DNA of 51,247 nucleotides. It comes from Pelistega sp. GTDB lineage: Bacteria; Pseudomonadota; Gammaproteobacteria; Burkholderiales; Burkholderiaceae_B. This document shows positions 27,105 through 36,573 of the stretch, piece after piece. The notes below the pieces were generated by a model, which saw only the letters and a program-made list of their open reading frames with translations, was not told the DNA's origin and searched no databases. The first letter of the stretch is position 1, and each line of letters begins with the position of its first letter. The stretch is taken from the NCBI GenBank assembly GCA_030538255.1, contig JAUNUI010000003.1:1-51247 (forward strand), read 5' to 3'. A program made the translations under genes and the position numbers.

Positions 27105-28768
27105 TGAGTCAAGTCTCTCAATCACTGCTAAGCCAAGCCACTTTGCCTGAGCTGTATACCTTGGGTAAACTAAAAGAGAAAATTAAAGATACGCATCTTA
27201 ATGATTTGTTTGCCTTTGATGCAACACGATTCGAACATTTTTCGGTTTCGTTTGAACAATTACTCTTTGATTTTAGTAAGCACCGAATAGATAAGGATGT
27301 CCTTCAAAGCCTGCTTAATTTGCTTGGTTCTCGTGGCTTATCCGAGCATATTAAACAGCTTTTTTCAAAAGAACTTTTAAACTATACAGAACAACGTGCT
27401 GTTATGCATTGGGCTTTGCGTCTCCCCAAAAATACTCAAGAATATCCTGATTTAGCGGTTTTAGTACACGAGCAATTAAATCGCATGTATAAATTAGTGG
27501 ATAAAATTCATGCAGGGCAGTATCGTGGCGCAACAGGTGAAGTTATCCAAGATGTTGTGAATATTGGTGTTGGTGGGTCGGATTTGGGCCCTTTAATGGC
27601 TACTCATGCATTATCTGACTATAAGGTAGCAACAGCTAAACCATTATATATACATTTTGTATCAACAATGGATGGGAGTCAATTATCTGAACTTTTACAT
27701 AAATTGCGTCCTGAGACGACCTTATTTATCATCTCTTCTAAGTCATTTGGAACGATTGATACCTTGACTAATGCGCAGACAGTTCGATTGTGGTTAGAAA
27801 AGGCATTAGGTACGCATGCTCAGATTTTAAAACATCACTTTATTGGTGTATCAACAAAACCTGATAAGATGACTGCTTGGGGAATTGCACCTGAAAATCA
27901 GTTCTTACTTTGGGATTGGGTTGGGGGACGTTATTCGCTTTGGTCGTGTATTGGTTTGCCGATTGCTTTAACGATTGGTGTAGAAGGATTTAAACAGTTT
28001 TTAGCAGGGGCGCATGCAGTAGATCAGCACTTTAGAACAGCTGATTTTTCTAAGAATATCCCTGTTTTAATGGGCTTGTTAGGTGTATGGAATAATAATT
28101 TTCTTGATATCCAGACGCATGCGATCTTACCTTATGATGGGAGATTAAAATATTTTGCTTCATATCTCCAACAATTAGAGATGGAGTCTAATGGTAAGTC
28201 TGTACAGAGAAATGGAGAGAAAGTCGAGTTTGATACTTGCCCTATTGTTTGGGGTGAAGTAGGGCCTAATGCTCAGCATGCATTCTACCAATTGTTGCAC
28301 CAAGGAACACACTCTGTGAGTTGTGATTTTATTGCTCCTGCTAAGCGCTATAATGCGAAACAATTCACCTATGTGGAAAATGCGGAAGCCTTAACTGAGC
28401 AACATCACCTCGCACTTTCAAATTGTTTGGCTCAGTCTCGTCTCTTGGCTTTTGGTAATAATGCTTTAAGTACTGAAGAGTTGGAAGGGCTTCCAGCGTA
28501 TAAACAATACGCAGGTAATCAACCAAGTTCCACAATTTTATTGCATGAATTAAATCCATACAATCTCGGCATGTTAATCGCTTTGTATGAGCATAAGGTT
28601 TTTGTGCAATCAGTTATGTGGAATATCAACTCTTTTGACCAATGGGGTGTAGAAAAAGGTAAGGATATTGCGAGTCAATTATTGCCGATTTTAAATGGAT
28701 CGCAAAGTGATGTGTCTGGCTTGGATGCATCGACACGCGGTCTAATTAAAGTCTTGTTAGAGAAATAA
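27104..28768 (+). CDS. pgi: Glucose-6-phosphate isomerase
   Basis: Interconverts glucose-6-phosphate and fructose-6-phosphate in the cytosol. Here it connects central metabolism with UDP-GlcNAc and UDP-glucose supply for the glycan. The 554 residues have the [19 protein letters not shown] phosphate-binding block, [39 protein letters not shown] and the catalytic-Lys C-terminal region [14 protein letters not shown], all typical. It shares one base with the stop codon of the ugd-like gene. A pgi copy within a surface-sugar locus is also seen in Acinetobacter K loci. Confidence 0.96.
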   Translation: MSQVSQSLLSQATLPELYTLGKLKEKIKDTHLNDLFAFDATRFEHFSVSFEQLLFDFSKHRIDKDVLQSLLNLLGSRGLSEHIKQLFSKELLNYTEQRAVMHWALRLPKNTQEYPDLAVLVHEQLNRMYKLVDKIHAGQYRGATGEVIQDVVNIGVGGSDLGPLMATHALSDYKVATAKPLYIHFVSTMDGSQLSELLHKLRPETTLFIISSKSFGTIDTLTNAQTVRLWLEKALGTHAQILKHHFIGVSTKPDKMTAWGIAPENQFLLWDWVGGRYSLWSCIGLPIALTIGVEGFKQFLAGAHAVDQHFRTADFSKNIPVLMGLLGVWNNNFLDIQTHAILPYDGRLKYFASYLQQLEMESNGKSVQRNGEKVEFDTCPIVWGEVGPNAQHAFYQLLHQGTHSVSCDFIAPAKRYNAKQFTYVENAEALTEQHHLALSNCLAQSRLLAFGNNALSTEELEGLPAYKQYAGNQPSSTILLHELNPYNLGMLIALYEHKVFVQSVMWNINSFDQWGVEKGKDIASQLLPILNGSQSDVSGLDASTRGLIKVLLEK

Positions 28769-28857
28769 TCAGATTGGCAAATATTAATTAGATTGAATAT
28801 GACTAAGAGAATGATAATTAACAACTCCCTTAGTTTTTAGCCTGATTTTAATTGAGC

Positions 28858-30228
28858 TTATGATTGAATTAATTGTGTTAATTCTTCTACGTAAACGTTC
28901 ATAGGTTTAGAATTCAAATCACTACGGCTTTCAATATTAAGGCGAAGTAGGGGTTCTGTATTGGATGCTCGGACATTAAATCGCCAAGCACCAAAGTCTA
29001 AACTGATGCCGTCGGTACGATCTATGTTTGGACTTTGTGGTGAATAGTGTTCTAAGATCCTCTCAATAGTTTTTGCAGAATCAGCAACTTTAAAATTGAT
29101 TTCTCCACTGCATGGGAATTTTGCCTGCATTGTCTCGACTAATGCGGATAACGACGTCTTAGTTTCAGAGAGAACATTCAGAGTAAGTAGCCAAGGGATC
29201 ATACCACTATCACAATAGGCAAAATCGCGAAAGTAATGGTGTGCGCTCATTTCTCCACCATATACGGCATTCTGTTCACGCATAACATCTTTAATAAAAG
29301 CATGGCCTGATTTTGACTGTACAGCAACACCTTGATATTTTTGAACGATATCATAGGTATTCCATACGAGGCGTGGATCATGAACAATTTTTTCACCAGC
29401 TTGCTTCATTAAAAATGCTTGTGCAAGTAAGCCGACAATATAGTAACCTTCAATAAATTGGCCTTTCTCATCAAAGAGGAAGCAACGGTCAAAATCTCCA
29501 TCCCAGGCAATTCCCATATCTGCATTATGCTCTAACACGGCTTGGCTAGTACTACTGCGATTCTCTTCTAACATTGGGTTCGGAATGCCATTAGGGAAAT
29601 TGCCATCTGCTTCATGGTGAATTTTAATAAACTCTACAGGAATCCCTAATTCTTTAAACCTAGTTTCTAAGGCATCAATGACATGCCCTGCCGCACCATT
29701 GCCCGCATTAACGACGAGTTTAGTTGCTTGAATTTTATCGGTGTTTAGATAGGTGATCAGATGGTTAATATACTCAGGCAGTATGTTATAGGATTTGTTG
29801 GTGCCTTTTTGAGTAACAGATTTGAACTCCCCAGACTCAGCGAGGGCCTGAATTTCTTTAAGGCCAGTGTCTGCACTGATAGGGCGAGCATTCTCACGCA
29901 CCAGTTTCATACCGTTATAGTTGATTGGGTTATGACTCGCCGTTATTTCAATACCGCCTTGAACATCAAGGTCGAAAGCTGCAAAATACACTTCTTCAGT
30001 TCCAGTCATACCAAGATCAAGTGTATTTACGCCTGAGTCATTTAAACCCTTAATAGTGGCTTGCTTGAGTGCTTCGCTAGTGAGACGAATATCGCAGCCA
30101 ATGGCAACCGTTTTAGGCTGATAAATTTGTCCATAAGCGCGTCCTATTCTATAGGCGATATCTTCATTAAGTTCTGTGCCAAGTTTGCCGCGGATGTCGT
30201 AGGCTTTGAAGCAGGTAAGTGCAGTCAT
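28858..30228 (-). CDS. Phosphomannomutase/phosphoglucomutase
   Basis: Phosphohexomutase of the ManB/CpsG/AlgC type that interconverts hexose 6- and 1-phosphates. In this locus it probably supplies glucose-1-phosphate to GalU, or mannose-1-phosphate. The 456 residues show [17 protein letters not shown] at the N-terminus, the phosphoserine loop [15 protein letters not shown], the metal loop [12 protein letters not shown], the sugar loop [10 protein letters not shown] and the phosphate-binding [13 protein letters not shown]. All four functional loops are intact. It lies 116 bp downstream of the initiating transferase on the minus strand and converges with pgi across 89 bp, in which I see no strong terminator. 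manB, algC and pgm are all possible names. Confidence 0.92.
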   Translation of the reverse strand: MTALTCFKAYDIRGKLGTELNEDIAYRIGRAYGQIYQPKTVAIGCDIRLTSEALKQATIKGLNDSGVNTLDLGMTGTEEVYFAAFDLDVQGGIEITASHNPINYNGMKLVRENARPISADTGLKEIQALAESGEFKSVTQKGTNKSYNILPEYINHLITYLNTDKIQATKLVVNAGNGAAGHVIDALETRFKELGIPVEFIKIHHEADGNFPNGIPNPMLEENRSSTSQAVLEHNADMGIAWDGDFDRCFLFDEKGQFIEGYYIVGLLAQAFLMKQAGEKIVHDPRLVWNTYDIVQKYQGVAVQSKSGHAFIKDVMREQNAVYGGEMSAHHYFRDFAYCDSGMIPWLLTLNVLSETKTSLSALVETMQAKFPCSGEINFKVADSAKTIERILEHYSPQSPNIDRTDGISLDFGAWRFNVRASNTEPLLRLNIESRSDLNSKPMNVYVEELTQLIQS

Positions 30229-30344
30229 AGTGAATTTAATTAAACCTAAAATATGGATTTCGTATTTGCTAGAGACTTTGGGCTTTGCTTGAAAGTTAGC
30301 AAAACAATCTTAGTTCGGAGCTATATCATGGCAAAAACAGTATT

Positions 30345-31625
30345 CTATCGCGCCCCAAAGCCAGTTAACATAGTTTTAATGGTTTTAAATACAATAAGAA
30401 TATCTAACCAAAGTGAGAAATGCTTAATATAGTAGAAATCATGTTCGACTTTAATCTGTGTATCATCAACATCAGCCGCATATCCTTGCATGACTTGTGC
30501 CCAACCCGAGATACCAGGACGTACAATATGGCGATAGTTATAGAAAGGAATTTGTTCTTCAAATTGATCGACGAAGACTTTCTGCTCAGGTCGCGGACCA
30601 ATGAGACTCATATCGCCCTTGAGTACATTAAAGAATTGAGGTAGTTCATCAATACGAGTTTTGCGAATAAATTTACCCACTCGAGTGATGCGCATATCAC
30701 CTGTAGAGGCAAATTGAGCACCATCCTTCTCAGAGTCTTTAGTCATACTACGGAATTTATAGATTCTAAACTCTTTACCACCTCGCCCTACTCGATTTTG
30801 AATAAAGAGTGCACCGCCTTTACTTTCTAACACGACTATAATTGCAGTTATAAGCATAATAGGTAGTACTATAGGCATAACGGCAAGTACAGCGAGAATA
30901 TCGGCAATTCGCTTTACTAGAGAATAGACTGGGGATGGGAGTAGTGAACCTAACTGGTTTTCATACATATGTCGAATACGCACACGTCCAGTTAAAGATT
31001 CTTCAACCTGCCGAGCATTAAGAACAGGCATGTCTGCTAGTACACACTTAGCAATAAACTTTTGCCATTCTGGCGTTAAGGCTTCAGAGTGCAGATCTGT
31101 AACCATCATATCGAATCGACGATTATCCTTAATTTTGGGTTCATCAAGAATAAACCATGTGGCATTAGATATTTTATCTAGATTTGCTGCTCTTCCGAAT
31201 GGGATAAGTGCAATTTTCGGTGTGCTCCAGCGACGTCCAAAGAAATAACCCAGAAATCCGTAGGCAAGGCTAATTGTTAAGCTACACAATAGAAAATATA
31301 CGGAATAATCTAGTCTAAGTATGAATAGTGCAATAAATAATATCGCGTAATACGAAAGTACCGTGGAAATAATAAAGCTACTTGAGCGATTTCCTGGGAA
31401 TTTTAATAAGGTTCGCAGGGTAAGTAGAATACAAACATTACACACAATAACTCCCCAAAAGGAGTTAAGTTGAGTGTCTAAAGGACGATTAAAAAACTGT
31501 TGTCCCCATAATAACCAAGCGGGCAAGAGAGCACAGAGAAGTGTTGTTATTAAAATTTGTGTAGTTGTGCTGAAGAATAATCTCTCATACCACTTAGAAT
31601 GTCGCTTATTAGGGCTGGAATTCAT
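30345..31625 (-). CDS. Initiating undecaprenyl-phosphate sugar-1-phosphate transferase (WbaP/WcaJ type)
   Basis: Polyprenol-phosphate phosphoglycosyltransferase that starts the repeat unit by moving a sugar-1-phosphate from UDP-sugar to undecaprenyl phosphate at the inner membrane. The 426 residues have four N-terminal membrane segments (about 25-140), a degenerate CoA-binding-like middle part, a fifth hydrophobic segment (about 235-265) and the catalytic domain. The domain has the motifs KRIADILAV, IQNRVGRGGKEFRIYKFRSM, RKTRIDELPQFFNVLKGDMSLIGPRPE (with the Asp-Glu dyad) and RPGISGWAQV. The frame opens at a TTG at 31631; the ATG at 31625 is preferred. It precedes the phosphomutase on the same strand. 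The sugar could be Glc, Gal or a diamino sugar. Confidence 0.92.
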   Translation of the reverse strand: MNSSPNKRHSKWYERLFFSTTTQILITTLLCALLPAWLLWGQQFFNRPLDTQLNSFWGVIVCNVCILLTLRTLLKFPGNRSSSFIISTVLSYYAILFIALFILRLDYSVYFLLCSLTISLAYGFLGYFFGRRWSTPKIALIPFGRAANLDKISNATWFILDEPKIKDNRRFDMMVTDLHSEALTPEWQKFIAKCVLADMPVLNARQVEESLTGRVRIRHMYENQLGSLLPSPVYSLVKRIADILAVLAVMPIVLPIMLITAIIVVLESKGGALFIQNRVGRGGKEFRIYKFRSMTKDSEKDGAQFASTGDMRITRVGKFIRKTRIDELPQFFNVLKGDMSLIGPRPEQKVFVDQFEEQIPFYNYRHIVRPGISGWAQVMQGYAADVDDTQIKVEHDFYYIKHFSLWLDILIVFKTIKTMLTGFGAR

Positions 31626-31743
31626 TCGCAATGCCTTTTGAAAGTATTTAACCGGAGTTTTTAGCGGTTTTTGTGAATTATTTTTTACTAGAGGGTATTA
31701 TAAGTGAATTATCGCATGAAACAACTTAGGAAAGGTTTAACAA

Positions 31744-32760
31744 ATGTTTATTCTCATCACTGGTGGAGCAGGTTATATCGGATCCCATGCTGTAGTGGAG
31801 TTGGTCCAAGCAGGTCATCAAGTCCTTGTACTAGACAACTTCTCTAATAGTTCCCCTCTAGTTCTTTCTCGTTTAGAGCAAATCACAGGTCAACAAGTGC
31901 CATATATTGAGGGAGATATTCGTGATGAGAAACTTTTGAAAAGTATTTTTAATAAATACTCTATTGATGCTGTAATGCATTTTGCTGGACTGAAAGCCGT
32001 CGGTGAAAGCGTGCAGAAACCGCTAGAATATTATGATAATAATGTGACTGGTAGCTTAAACTTATTTAAGGCAATGAGAGCTGCTGGCGTATATCGACTT
32101 GTGTTCAGCTCTTCGGCTACGGTATATGGAGATCCTCAAGAGATTCCTATTTCTGAATCCTGTCCATTGGGTGATACTACGAATCCATATGGCACGTCAA
32201 AAAGTATGGTAGAAAAAATATTACAAGATGCTGCTATTTCCGATGAGCAATGGTCTATTGCCTTATTGCGCTATTTCAATCCTGTGGGGGCACATCCCAG
32301 TGGCTTAATTGGCGAGAATCCTAATGGCATTCCGAATAACTTACTTCCTTATGTGACGCAAGTAGCCGTGGGTAAGTTGAAGAAGTTATCTATCTTTGGT
32401 GGTGACTACCCTACAGTTGATGGAACTGGGGTACGTGATTATATTCATGTGGTTGATCTAGTTAAAGGTCACTTAGCTGCATTGAACTATTTGGAGAGTC
32501 ATTCTGGTTGTCATATTTGGAATCTTGGGACAGGTAGCGGATATTCAGTGCTGCAAATTGTTCAGGCTTTCGAACAGGCGACTGGTTTACAAGTACCTTA
32601 TGAAATTGTGGAGCGAAGAGCGGGTGATATTGCCGAGTGCTGGTCTAAACCGCAGAAGGCCTTATCAGAATTAGGCTGGCAAGCTGAATATTCATTAGAA
32701 GAGATGATGAGGCATAGCTGGAATTGGCAGAGCAAGAATCCGAATGGGTTTGAGGGGTAG
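31744..32760 (+). CDS. galE: UDP-glucose 4-epimerase
   Basis: Interconverts UDP-glucose and UDP-galactose (and possibly the N-acetyl forms) in the cytosol. This 338-residue extended SDR starts [19 protein letters not shown] (NAD motif GGAGYIG). It has the [14 protein letters not shown] block, the SSSATVYG serine and the YGTSKSMVE catalytic Tyr/Lys, and [12 protein letters not shown]. Length and start are standard. It is divergent from the initiating transferase, with a 118-bp shared promoter region between them, and is followed by an intrinsic terminator at 32796-32830. Gne-type epimerases share these motifs, so the exact substrate is not fixed. Confidence 0.94.
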   Translation: MFILITGGAGYIGSHAVVELVQAGHQVLVLDNFSNSSPLVLSRLEQITGQQVPYIEGDIRDEKLLKSIFNKYSIDAVMHFAGLKAVGESVQKPLEYYDNNVTGSLNLFKAMRAAGVYRLVFSSSATVYGDPQEIPISESCPLGDTTNPYGTSKSMVEKILQDAAISDEQWSIALLRYFNPVGAHPSGLIGENPNGIPNNLLPYVTQVAVGKLKKLSIFGGDYPTVDGTGVRDYIHVVDLVKGHLAALNYLESHSGCHIWNLGTGSGYSVLQIVQAFEQATGLQVPYEIVERRAGDIAECWSKPQKALSELGWQAEYSLEEMMRHSWNWQSKNPNGFEG

Positions 32761-32795
32761 CTTTGCAAGTTGTGTGTGGCTGAATTTGTTGTGAG

Positions 32796-32830
32796 AAGCC
32801 AGAAGCTTTTATAGAGTCTCTGGCTTTTTA
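32796..32830 (+). terminator. Intrinsic terminator after galE
   Basis: AAGCCAGA (32796-32803) pairs perfectly with TCTGGCTT (32819-32826) around a 15-base loop, followed by more T. It sits 36 bp after the galE stop and is oriented for the plus strand. Confidence 0.75.
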
Positions 32831-32860
32831 ATGGGGGTTGTAGATGTTATTGGGGGTGTT

Positions 32861-33979
32861 TCAACGCCCCAACCAGCGGTTTAATGTTTGCGTGAGGTTA
32901 TTTGTCACCGCTTCAGCCGTAAATTTGTTTTGACTTAAGACCCATTCACGACCTGCTTGACCCATGCTTTGGCAGAGCGCTTTATCTTGGCTTAAGGTTT
33001 GAATGGCTTGGCTTAATGCTTGTTTATCGCCTAGGGGAATGAGTAAGCCACCTACGCCATCGGCAAACATCTCGGGTACGCCACCAGTGGCTGTGCCGAT
33101 CACAGGTTTTTCAGCCAATTGTGCTTCCACATACACCATGCCTGCGGCTTCTAACTCGGTCGCAAGGACAAAGAAGTCTGATCCTGCTAAGAGGTTCGGC
33201 ACGTCTTTACGATAACCAAGCAGATGCACTTGCTGGTTTAATTGATGTTCTTGGACAAACGCTTCTACACGTTCAAACACGGGTGAACCTGAACCTGCAA
33301 TGACGAGATGCAGGTTCTCTTGTGCCTTAAATAAGGGTAGCATCGCTTCCAGGAGCGGCAGGTGCCCTTTTTTCTCACGCATTACCGCCACACAGATGGC
33401 AATACTGGCGGTGTCATCTAAGCCAAGCTCTTGGCGTAAGGTCGAATGTTGCGCTGGCGCTAGGTTCTGCTCCAGGGTGTAGATGGTCGCAACCTTATCG
33501 GGAGATACGCCTTTGTCCAGGACCATCTGTCGCACATAATCGCTGACGGCGATCACGCAATGTGGTAAGCCTGTATAGGAGAGCAAGGAGCCGATTGGGC
33601 TGGCAAGATGCCGGGTGCGGACGATCAGTGGTGTGCCTGCTAAGCGACCTGCTAATGCGGCAATGATGGTGTCTTTGCGGCTATTGCACATGAGGACATC
33701 GTATTGACCGCGCTTAAGAAGTTTACGAATAAAGTTGGTCGCTTTAAAAAACTGTGCGAAACCCCCCATCTGCACCGTATGAACCTCAATCCCTTGTTCC
33801 TGTAGGAGTGTCACCAAGCGTGCTTGGGGACGGCAGACCATGGCCACATGATGACCCGCATCACGCATTGCCAACATCTCTTTGTAAATTCTATGCTCTT
33901 GTCCGCCGAAACCTGTGGCGGCTTCGGAGTAGAGGATGTTGAGAGGGAGTTGATGGGTGGGATTGGCTGGGGTAGTCAT
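32861..33979 (-). CDS. GT4-family glycosyltransferase
   Basis: Retaining GT-B transferase of 372 residues. The N-terminal domain starts LNILYSEAATGFGGQEHRIYKEML (acceptor side with the glycine-rich loop). The C-terminal domain has AICVAVMREKKGHLPLLEAM, LVIAGSGSPVFERVEAFV and ATELEAAGMVYVEAQLAEKPVIGTATGG, a variant of the E-x7-E nucleotide-sugar motif. It ends with GGLLIPLGDKQALSQAI. Unlike the A+T-rich pse region, this gene looks as G+C-rich as the housekeeping genes at the left end. That suggests it belongs to the ancestral flank of the locus, perhaps an LPS-core gene. Sugar specificity is unknown. Confidence 0.88.
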   Translation of the reverse strand: MTTPANPTHQLPLNILYSEAATGFGGQEHRIYKEMLAMRDAGHHVAMVCRPQARLVTLLQEQGIEVHTVQMGGFAQFFKATNFIRKLLKRGQYDVLMCNSRKDTIIAALAGRLAGTPLIVRTRHLASPIGSLLSYTGLPHCVIAVSDYVRQMVLDKGVSPDKVATIYTLEQNLAPAQHSTLRQELGLDDTASIAICVAVMREKKGHLPLLEAMLPLFKAQENLHLVIAGSGSPVFERVEAFVQEHQLNQQVHLLGYRKDVPNLLAGSDFFVLATELEAAGMVYVEAQLAEKPVIGTATGGVPEMFADGVGGLLIPLGDKQALSQAIQTLSQDKALCQSMGQAGREWVLSQNKFTAEAVTNNLTQTLNRWLGR

Positions 33980-34251
33980 GGTGGTGGTTATTGCTTGTTT
34001 AGAGGGTTAGGTTATTGTTGGTTTTTAGAGGGTGTTGTTGGGGGCAGGGGTTTAGTAAGAGTTTAGCATTTTTGGGGGGAAGGAGGGAGGGCTTTTGGGT
34101 GTTGAAAGGGGGAGGTGAATTTGTGGCGGACTAGAAATAGATAGCCCCCTAACTTGTTGGATCCCGGCAATTGGGCAAGAAAGGGTGGGATTGCTAGGAG
34201 GGGTATTTTATAGGTGAAGGGGGTGGGCAAGGGTGGTTGGAAAAGAGTGCT
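33980..34251. other. G-tract-rich intergenic region with a G-quadruplex motif
   Basis: The 272 bp upstream of the GT4 gene hold no gene I can support. The plus strand is unusually rich in G runs of three to six. The stretch 34074-34099 (six G, AAGGA, GGG, A, GGG, CTTTT, GGG) meets the standard G3+N1-7 four-tract rule for a G-quadruplex. The tracts lie on the strand opposite to both flanking minus-strand genes, so they are in the template strand. Confidence 0.6.
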
Positions 34252-34863
34252 TTAGATAGTTTGCACGTTATTAAGTTTTGATGGATTTACAGCTATTTCA
34301 TATTCTGGACTGCTACCAACATAGTATACGTCTGCGCGATCGATATCAGCTTTTAAGATTATCCTATTCTGCTGGTTGAACCATTGCTGTGGCTGATAGT
34401 GCTGATAGGCAAATGCATATGCAATCATTTTCTTGGTCGTCCATGACTGACCATATTGCTTATTGTTATACTCTGAAATATCACAGCCACGATAGATAGT
34501 AATGTTGTTGGTTAATGTATTTATTTTACATGGATTAAGTTGACTGTTTAGAATGACTTTTGGGTACCAACACTCTCTCTCTTGGGAGACCCATAGCCCT
34601 TCAAGCCCATCTTTATGGAACATTACAAATGCATGTCGTAAGGAGTCTAGGGTCTGATCGTCTGGTGTGTTTTGGGGTAGCTTTGCGATGGCTTGTTCAA
34701 ATGCAGGCAATGGGTTATGACAGTCTCTCAGCAAGATGATTGACTCCTCAATGAAGGTTTTGTAAATATCTACATGTGGCTTTTGTCTAATTGACTGCTC
34801 AAGGTGAGAGCAATCAATGCACATGATATTTTGTAGGAAGTTATGGGTGTTAGTATTTAACAT
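34252..34863 (-). CDS. Hypothetical protein with ADP-ribosyltransferase-like R-S-E motifs
   Basis: I do not recognise a named family. The 203-residue protein has a mostly helical N-terminal half (about 1-115). Its C-terminal half shows, in order, YRGCD (Arg125), GQSWTTKKMIAYAFAY (Ser140, then W-T-T, then a helix) and SSPEYEIAV (Glu187-x-Glu189). This order of Arg, Ser-x-T-type strand and E-x-E is the R-S-E signature of arginine-type ADP-ribosyltransferases. No signal peptide or partner antitoxin is visible, and the gene stands alone between the glycan locus and the IS element. It could be an intracellular toxin, a phage-derived modifier or a defence effector. All functional statements here are inference. 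Confidence 0.6.
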   Translation of the reverse strand: MLNTNTHNFLQNIMCIDCSHLEQSIRQKPHVDIYKTFIEESIILLRDCHNPLPAFEQAIAKLPQNTPDDQTLDSLRHAFVMFHKDGLEGLWVSQERECWYPKVILNSQLNPCKINTLTNNITIYRGCDISEYNNKQYGQSWTTKKMIAYAFAYQHYQPQQWFNQQNRIILKADIDRADVYYVGSSPEYEIAVNPSKLNNVQTI

Positions 34864-35078
34864 ACGATGTCCTTATTAATAATCGTTGATTGACTTTTTC
34901 AGAGGCTTATCAATAATGGCTAGTGTTATCGCCTTGCAGTTTCTAGATAAGCGAGTAGGTTTTAAGCTACAAGGCTATTTTATAGGAAATAAAAAAGAAC
35001 AGAATTCTATATAGAGAGCTTGTTGAGGCTAAGCAGAATGGGGTTTGAAGTGTTAGTTGGTCGAGAGCTTGCTTGGCG
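34864..35078. other. Intergenic region left of the IS element
   Basis: About 215 bp, A+T-rich, with the presumed promoter of the ART-like gene on the minus strand. Near the right edge, an ATG at 35038-35040 preceded by TTGAGG opens a short plus-strand frame (MGFEVLVGRELAW) that runs straight into the left IS end. It could be the 5' end of the small gene whose 3' part lies right of the IS. This is weak evidence. Confidence 0.3.
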
Positions 35079-35147
35079 TGATCCTAGTCAAAAAATTGGA
35101 CATTCACCCCCTCTAAAGCGTATGCTTATTTCACAGGAGAAATTAAC

Positions 35148-35614
35148 ATGCCAAACGCTTTAGGCCAGAATTTAAACAGCAAGCTGTAAGCTATGTCTTA
35201 GCCAATAGCGATCAATCGATAGCGGCCTTAGCGAAACAGTTAGGGATAGGCGAATCCACCTGGGACCGTTGGGTGCGTCAACAGCATGGCGGTACCAGTA
35301 AGCGCCCCTTATTGACAGAACAAGAGAGAATTAGCCTCTTAGAGAAAGAAGTATTGGCGCTCAAACAGGCCAATGAAATCTTAAAAAAGGCGCACGTGTA
35401 CTTTATCAAAAATCCAAGTCCTAAGGTACACGTTTATTATGGAGAACTTGGAACATTATCCGCTAGCACTGTTGCTAAGCGTCTTGTTCGTAAGCCGCTC
35501 GTGTTTTTACGCCTGGCGTCAACGTGCCGTGAGATCCTCAGCTTTACAACAAGCGGTACGTCAGGAATTTATGAAACATCGCTCACGTGCAGGTGCGCCT
35601 ACGATTGTTCATGA
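35148..35614 (+). pseudogene. IS3-family transposase OrfA, frameshifted
   Basis: Encodes the DNA-binding helix-turn-helix subunit: FKQQAVSYVLANSDQS, LAKQLGIGESTWDRWVRQQ and a leucine-zipper helix LLEKEVLALKQANEILKKAH. The ATG at 35148, with AGGAG upstream, reads into a stop after 13 codons. The conserved start M-P-K-R-F-R-P-E-F requires one more base in the A-run just after the start codon (CCAAACGC instead of CCAAAACGC). So OrfA is broken by a one-base deletion at about 35153, unless this is a sequencing error. The AAAAAAG slippery heptamer typical of IS3 elements is present at 35383-35389. Confidence 0.75.
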
Positions 35615-36290
35615 TGTTCAAGCGCAAGGGTTTAAGGTCTCTGAACGTACCGTAGGACGTTGCTTACAGCGACAAAATTTACGCTGTAAGATTGCACGTA
35701 AGTTCAAGGTGACCACCGATTCAGATCATCGCTTACCCGTTGTTCCTAATCATCTAAACCGTCAATTTACGGTGAGCCAACCGAATAAAGTATGGGTGAC
35801 TGACATTACGTATATTTATACGCAAGAAGGTTGGCTCTATCTCTGCGTGATGTTAGATCTATTTAGTCGCCGTATTGTTGGCTGGTCAACCAGCACACGA
35901 ATTGATCGCCATTTAGTCTGCAATAGTTTACGTACCGCTATGCTCGTGCAGGGCAATCCCAAAGGTGTGTTGATTCACTCAGACCGAGGGAGTCAGTACT
36001 GCAGCGCAGATTTTAGAGGTTTAGTGCTGCGTTATGGAGCAACACAAAGCATGAGTCGTCGTGGCAATTGCTGGGATAATGCGGTGGCAGAAAGCTTTTT
36101 CCATACATTAAAAGGACACATTATTCACGGAGAGAAATATCGCACAAGAGAGCAACTTCAGCACACACTATTTGAATACCTTGAGGTTTACTACAACCGA
36201 ATCCGACGTCACTCAGCCAATGGCTGGCTCAGTCCGATTCAATTTGAACACCATTATTATGTTGCTTTAGAGGAACAGACTGTCTGTTAA
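35439..36290 (+). CDS. IS3-family transposase OrfB (DDE integrase)
   Basis: Catalytic subunit of 283 residues with the rve-type RNase H fold. The HTH_21 segment spans about residues 35-90 (HRSRAGAPTIVHDVQAQGF). The DDE triad is seen in WVTDITYIYT, LIHSDRGSQY and NCWDNAVAESFFHTLK, and the C-terminal YYNRIRRHSANGWLSPIQFE is typical. All catalytic residues are intact. It lies in the +1 frame relative to OrfA, whereas programmed -1 slippage would be expected for an OrfAB fusion. A second indel in the overlap is therefore likely, or OrfB starts at its own ATG. Confidence 0.9.
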   Translation: MENLEHYPLALLLSVLFVSRSCFYAWRQRAVRSSALQQAVRQEFMKHRSRAGAPTIVHDVQAQGFKVSERTVGRCLQRQNLRCKIARKFKVTTDSDHRLPVVPNHLNRQFTVSQPNKVWVTDITYIYTQEGWLYLCVMLDLFSRRIVGWSTSTRIDRHLVCNSLRTAMLVQGNPKGVLIHSDRGSQYCSADFRGLVLRYGATQSMSRRGNCWDNAVAESFFHTLKGHIIHGEKYRTREQLQHTLFEYLEVYYNRIRRHSANGWLSPIQFEHHYYVALEEQTVC

Positions 36291-36304
36291 TTTGGCTAGG
36301 ATCA

Positions 36305-36474
36305 ACGTTCCCGTTTTTGATGAGGATGCAGGGTATTGGTACTTTAAAAAGGATGATTTTTCTTTCCGTTTTCCACAAACTGATGAAATACAGGAGACAG
36401 AAAGAGTAGATTCATGTCTTTATCATGTTGTCGAAGGGCATAAATGGTATTTAAACGCACCATATGGTGTTTAG
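36305..36474 (+). pseudogene. 3' fragment of a small gene truncated by the IS
   Basis: An open frame enters from the IS end and continues as NVPVFDEDAGYWYFKKDDFS, then EIQETERVDSCLYHVVEGHKW, and stops at 36474. The composition looks coding, with aromatic and acidic residues, but no start codon lies outside the IS. I do not recognise the family. The 5' end may be the short frame just left of the IS (35038-35078). Confidence 0.5.
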
Positions 36475-36515
36475 GGTAGTTTTTTTGAGTCAATTAGCTA
36501 TGCTGCAATTGTCTA

Positions 36516-36544
36516 GTCGATAAATAGAGCGAATAGTTTATAAT
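36516..36544 (+). promoter_or_regulatory. Putative promoter of the ATPase–nuclease operon
   Basis: A perfect -10 hexamer TATAAT lies at 36539-36544, 29 bp before the ATG at 36574. The -35 at 17-bp spacing (GTCGAT, 36516-36521) is weak. This leaves a short leader of about 22 bases and a promoter separate from the IS and the truncated gene. Confidence 0.55.
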
Positions 36545-36573
36545 ACTTGCAAGCGAAAATTGGAATCTTTACC

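Larger units (their letters stand above)
35079..36304 (+). mobile_element. IS3-family insertion sequence
   Basis: An element of about 1.23 kb with a two-frame transposase. The ends match as an imperfect terminal inverted repeat: TGATCCTAG at 35079-35087 and its complement CTAGGATCA at 36296-36304. Similarity continues inward (about 18 of 26 positions). The outer TG...CA dinucleotides fit the IS3 family. I see no exact target-site duplication (GCG left, ACG right), so the insertion may be old or one flank rearranged. OrfA carries a frameshift near its start, and OrfB is not in the -1 frame relative to OrfA. Confidence 0.85.

Noticed and set aside
28769-28857. Shared terminator between pgi and the phosphomutase
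   Set aside because: ACTAAG and CTTAGT with TTTTT can pair only over a long unstructured loop; too weak to call.
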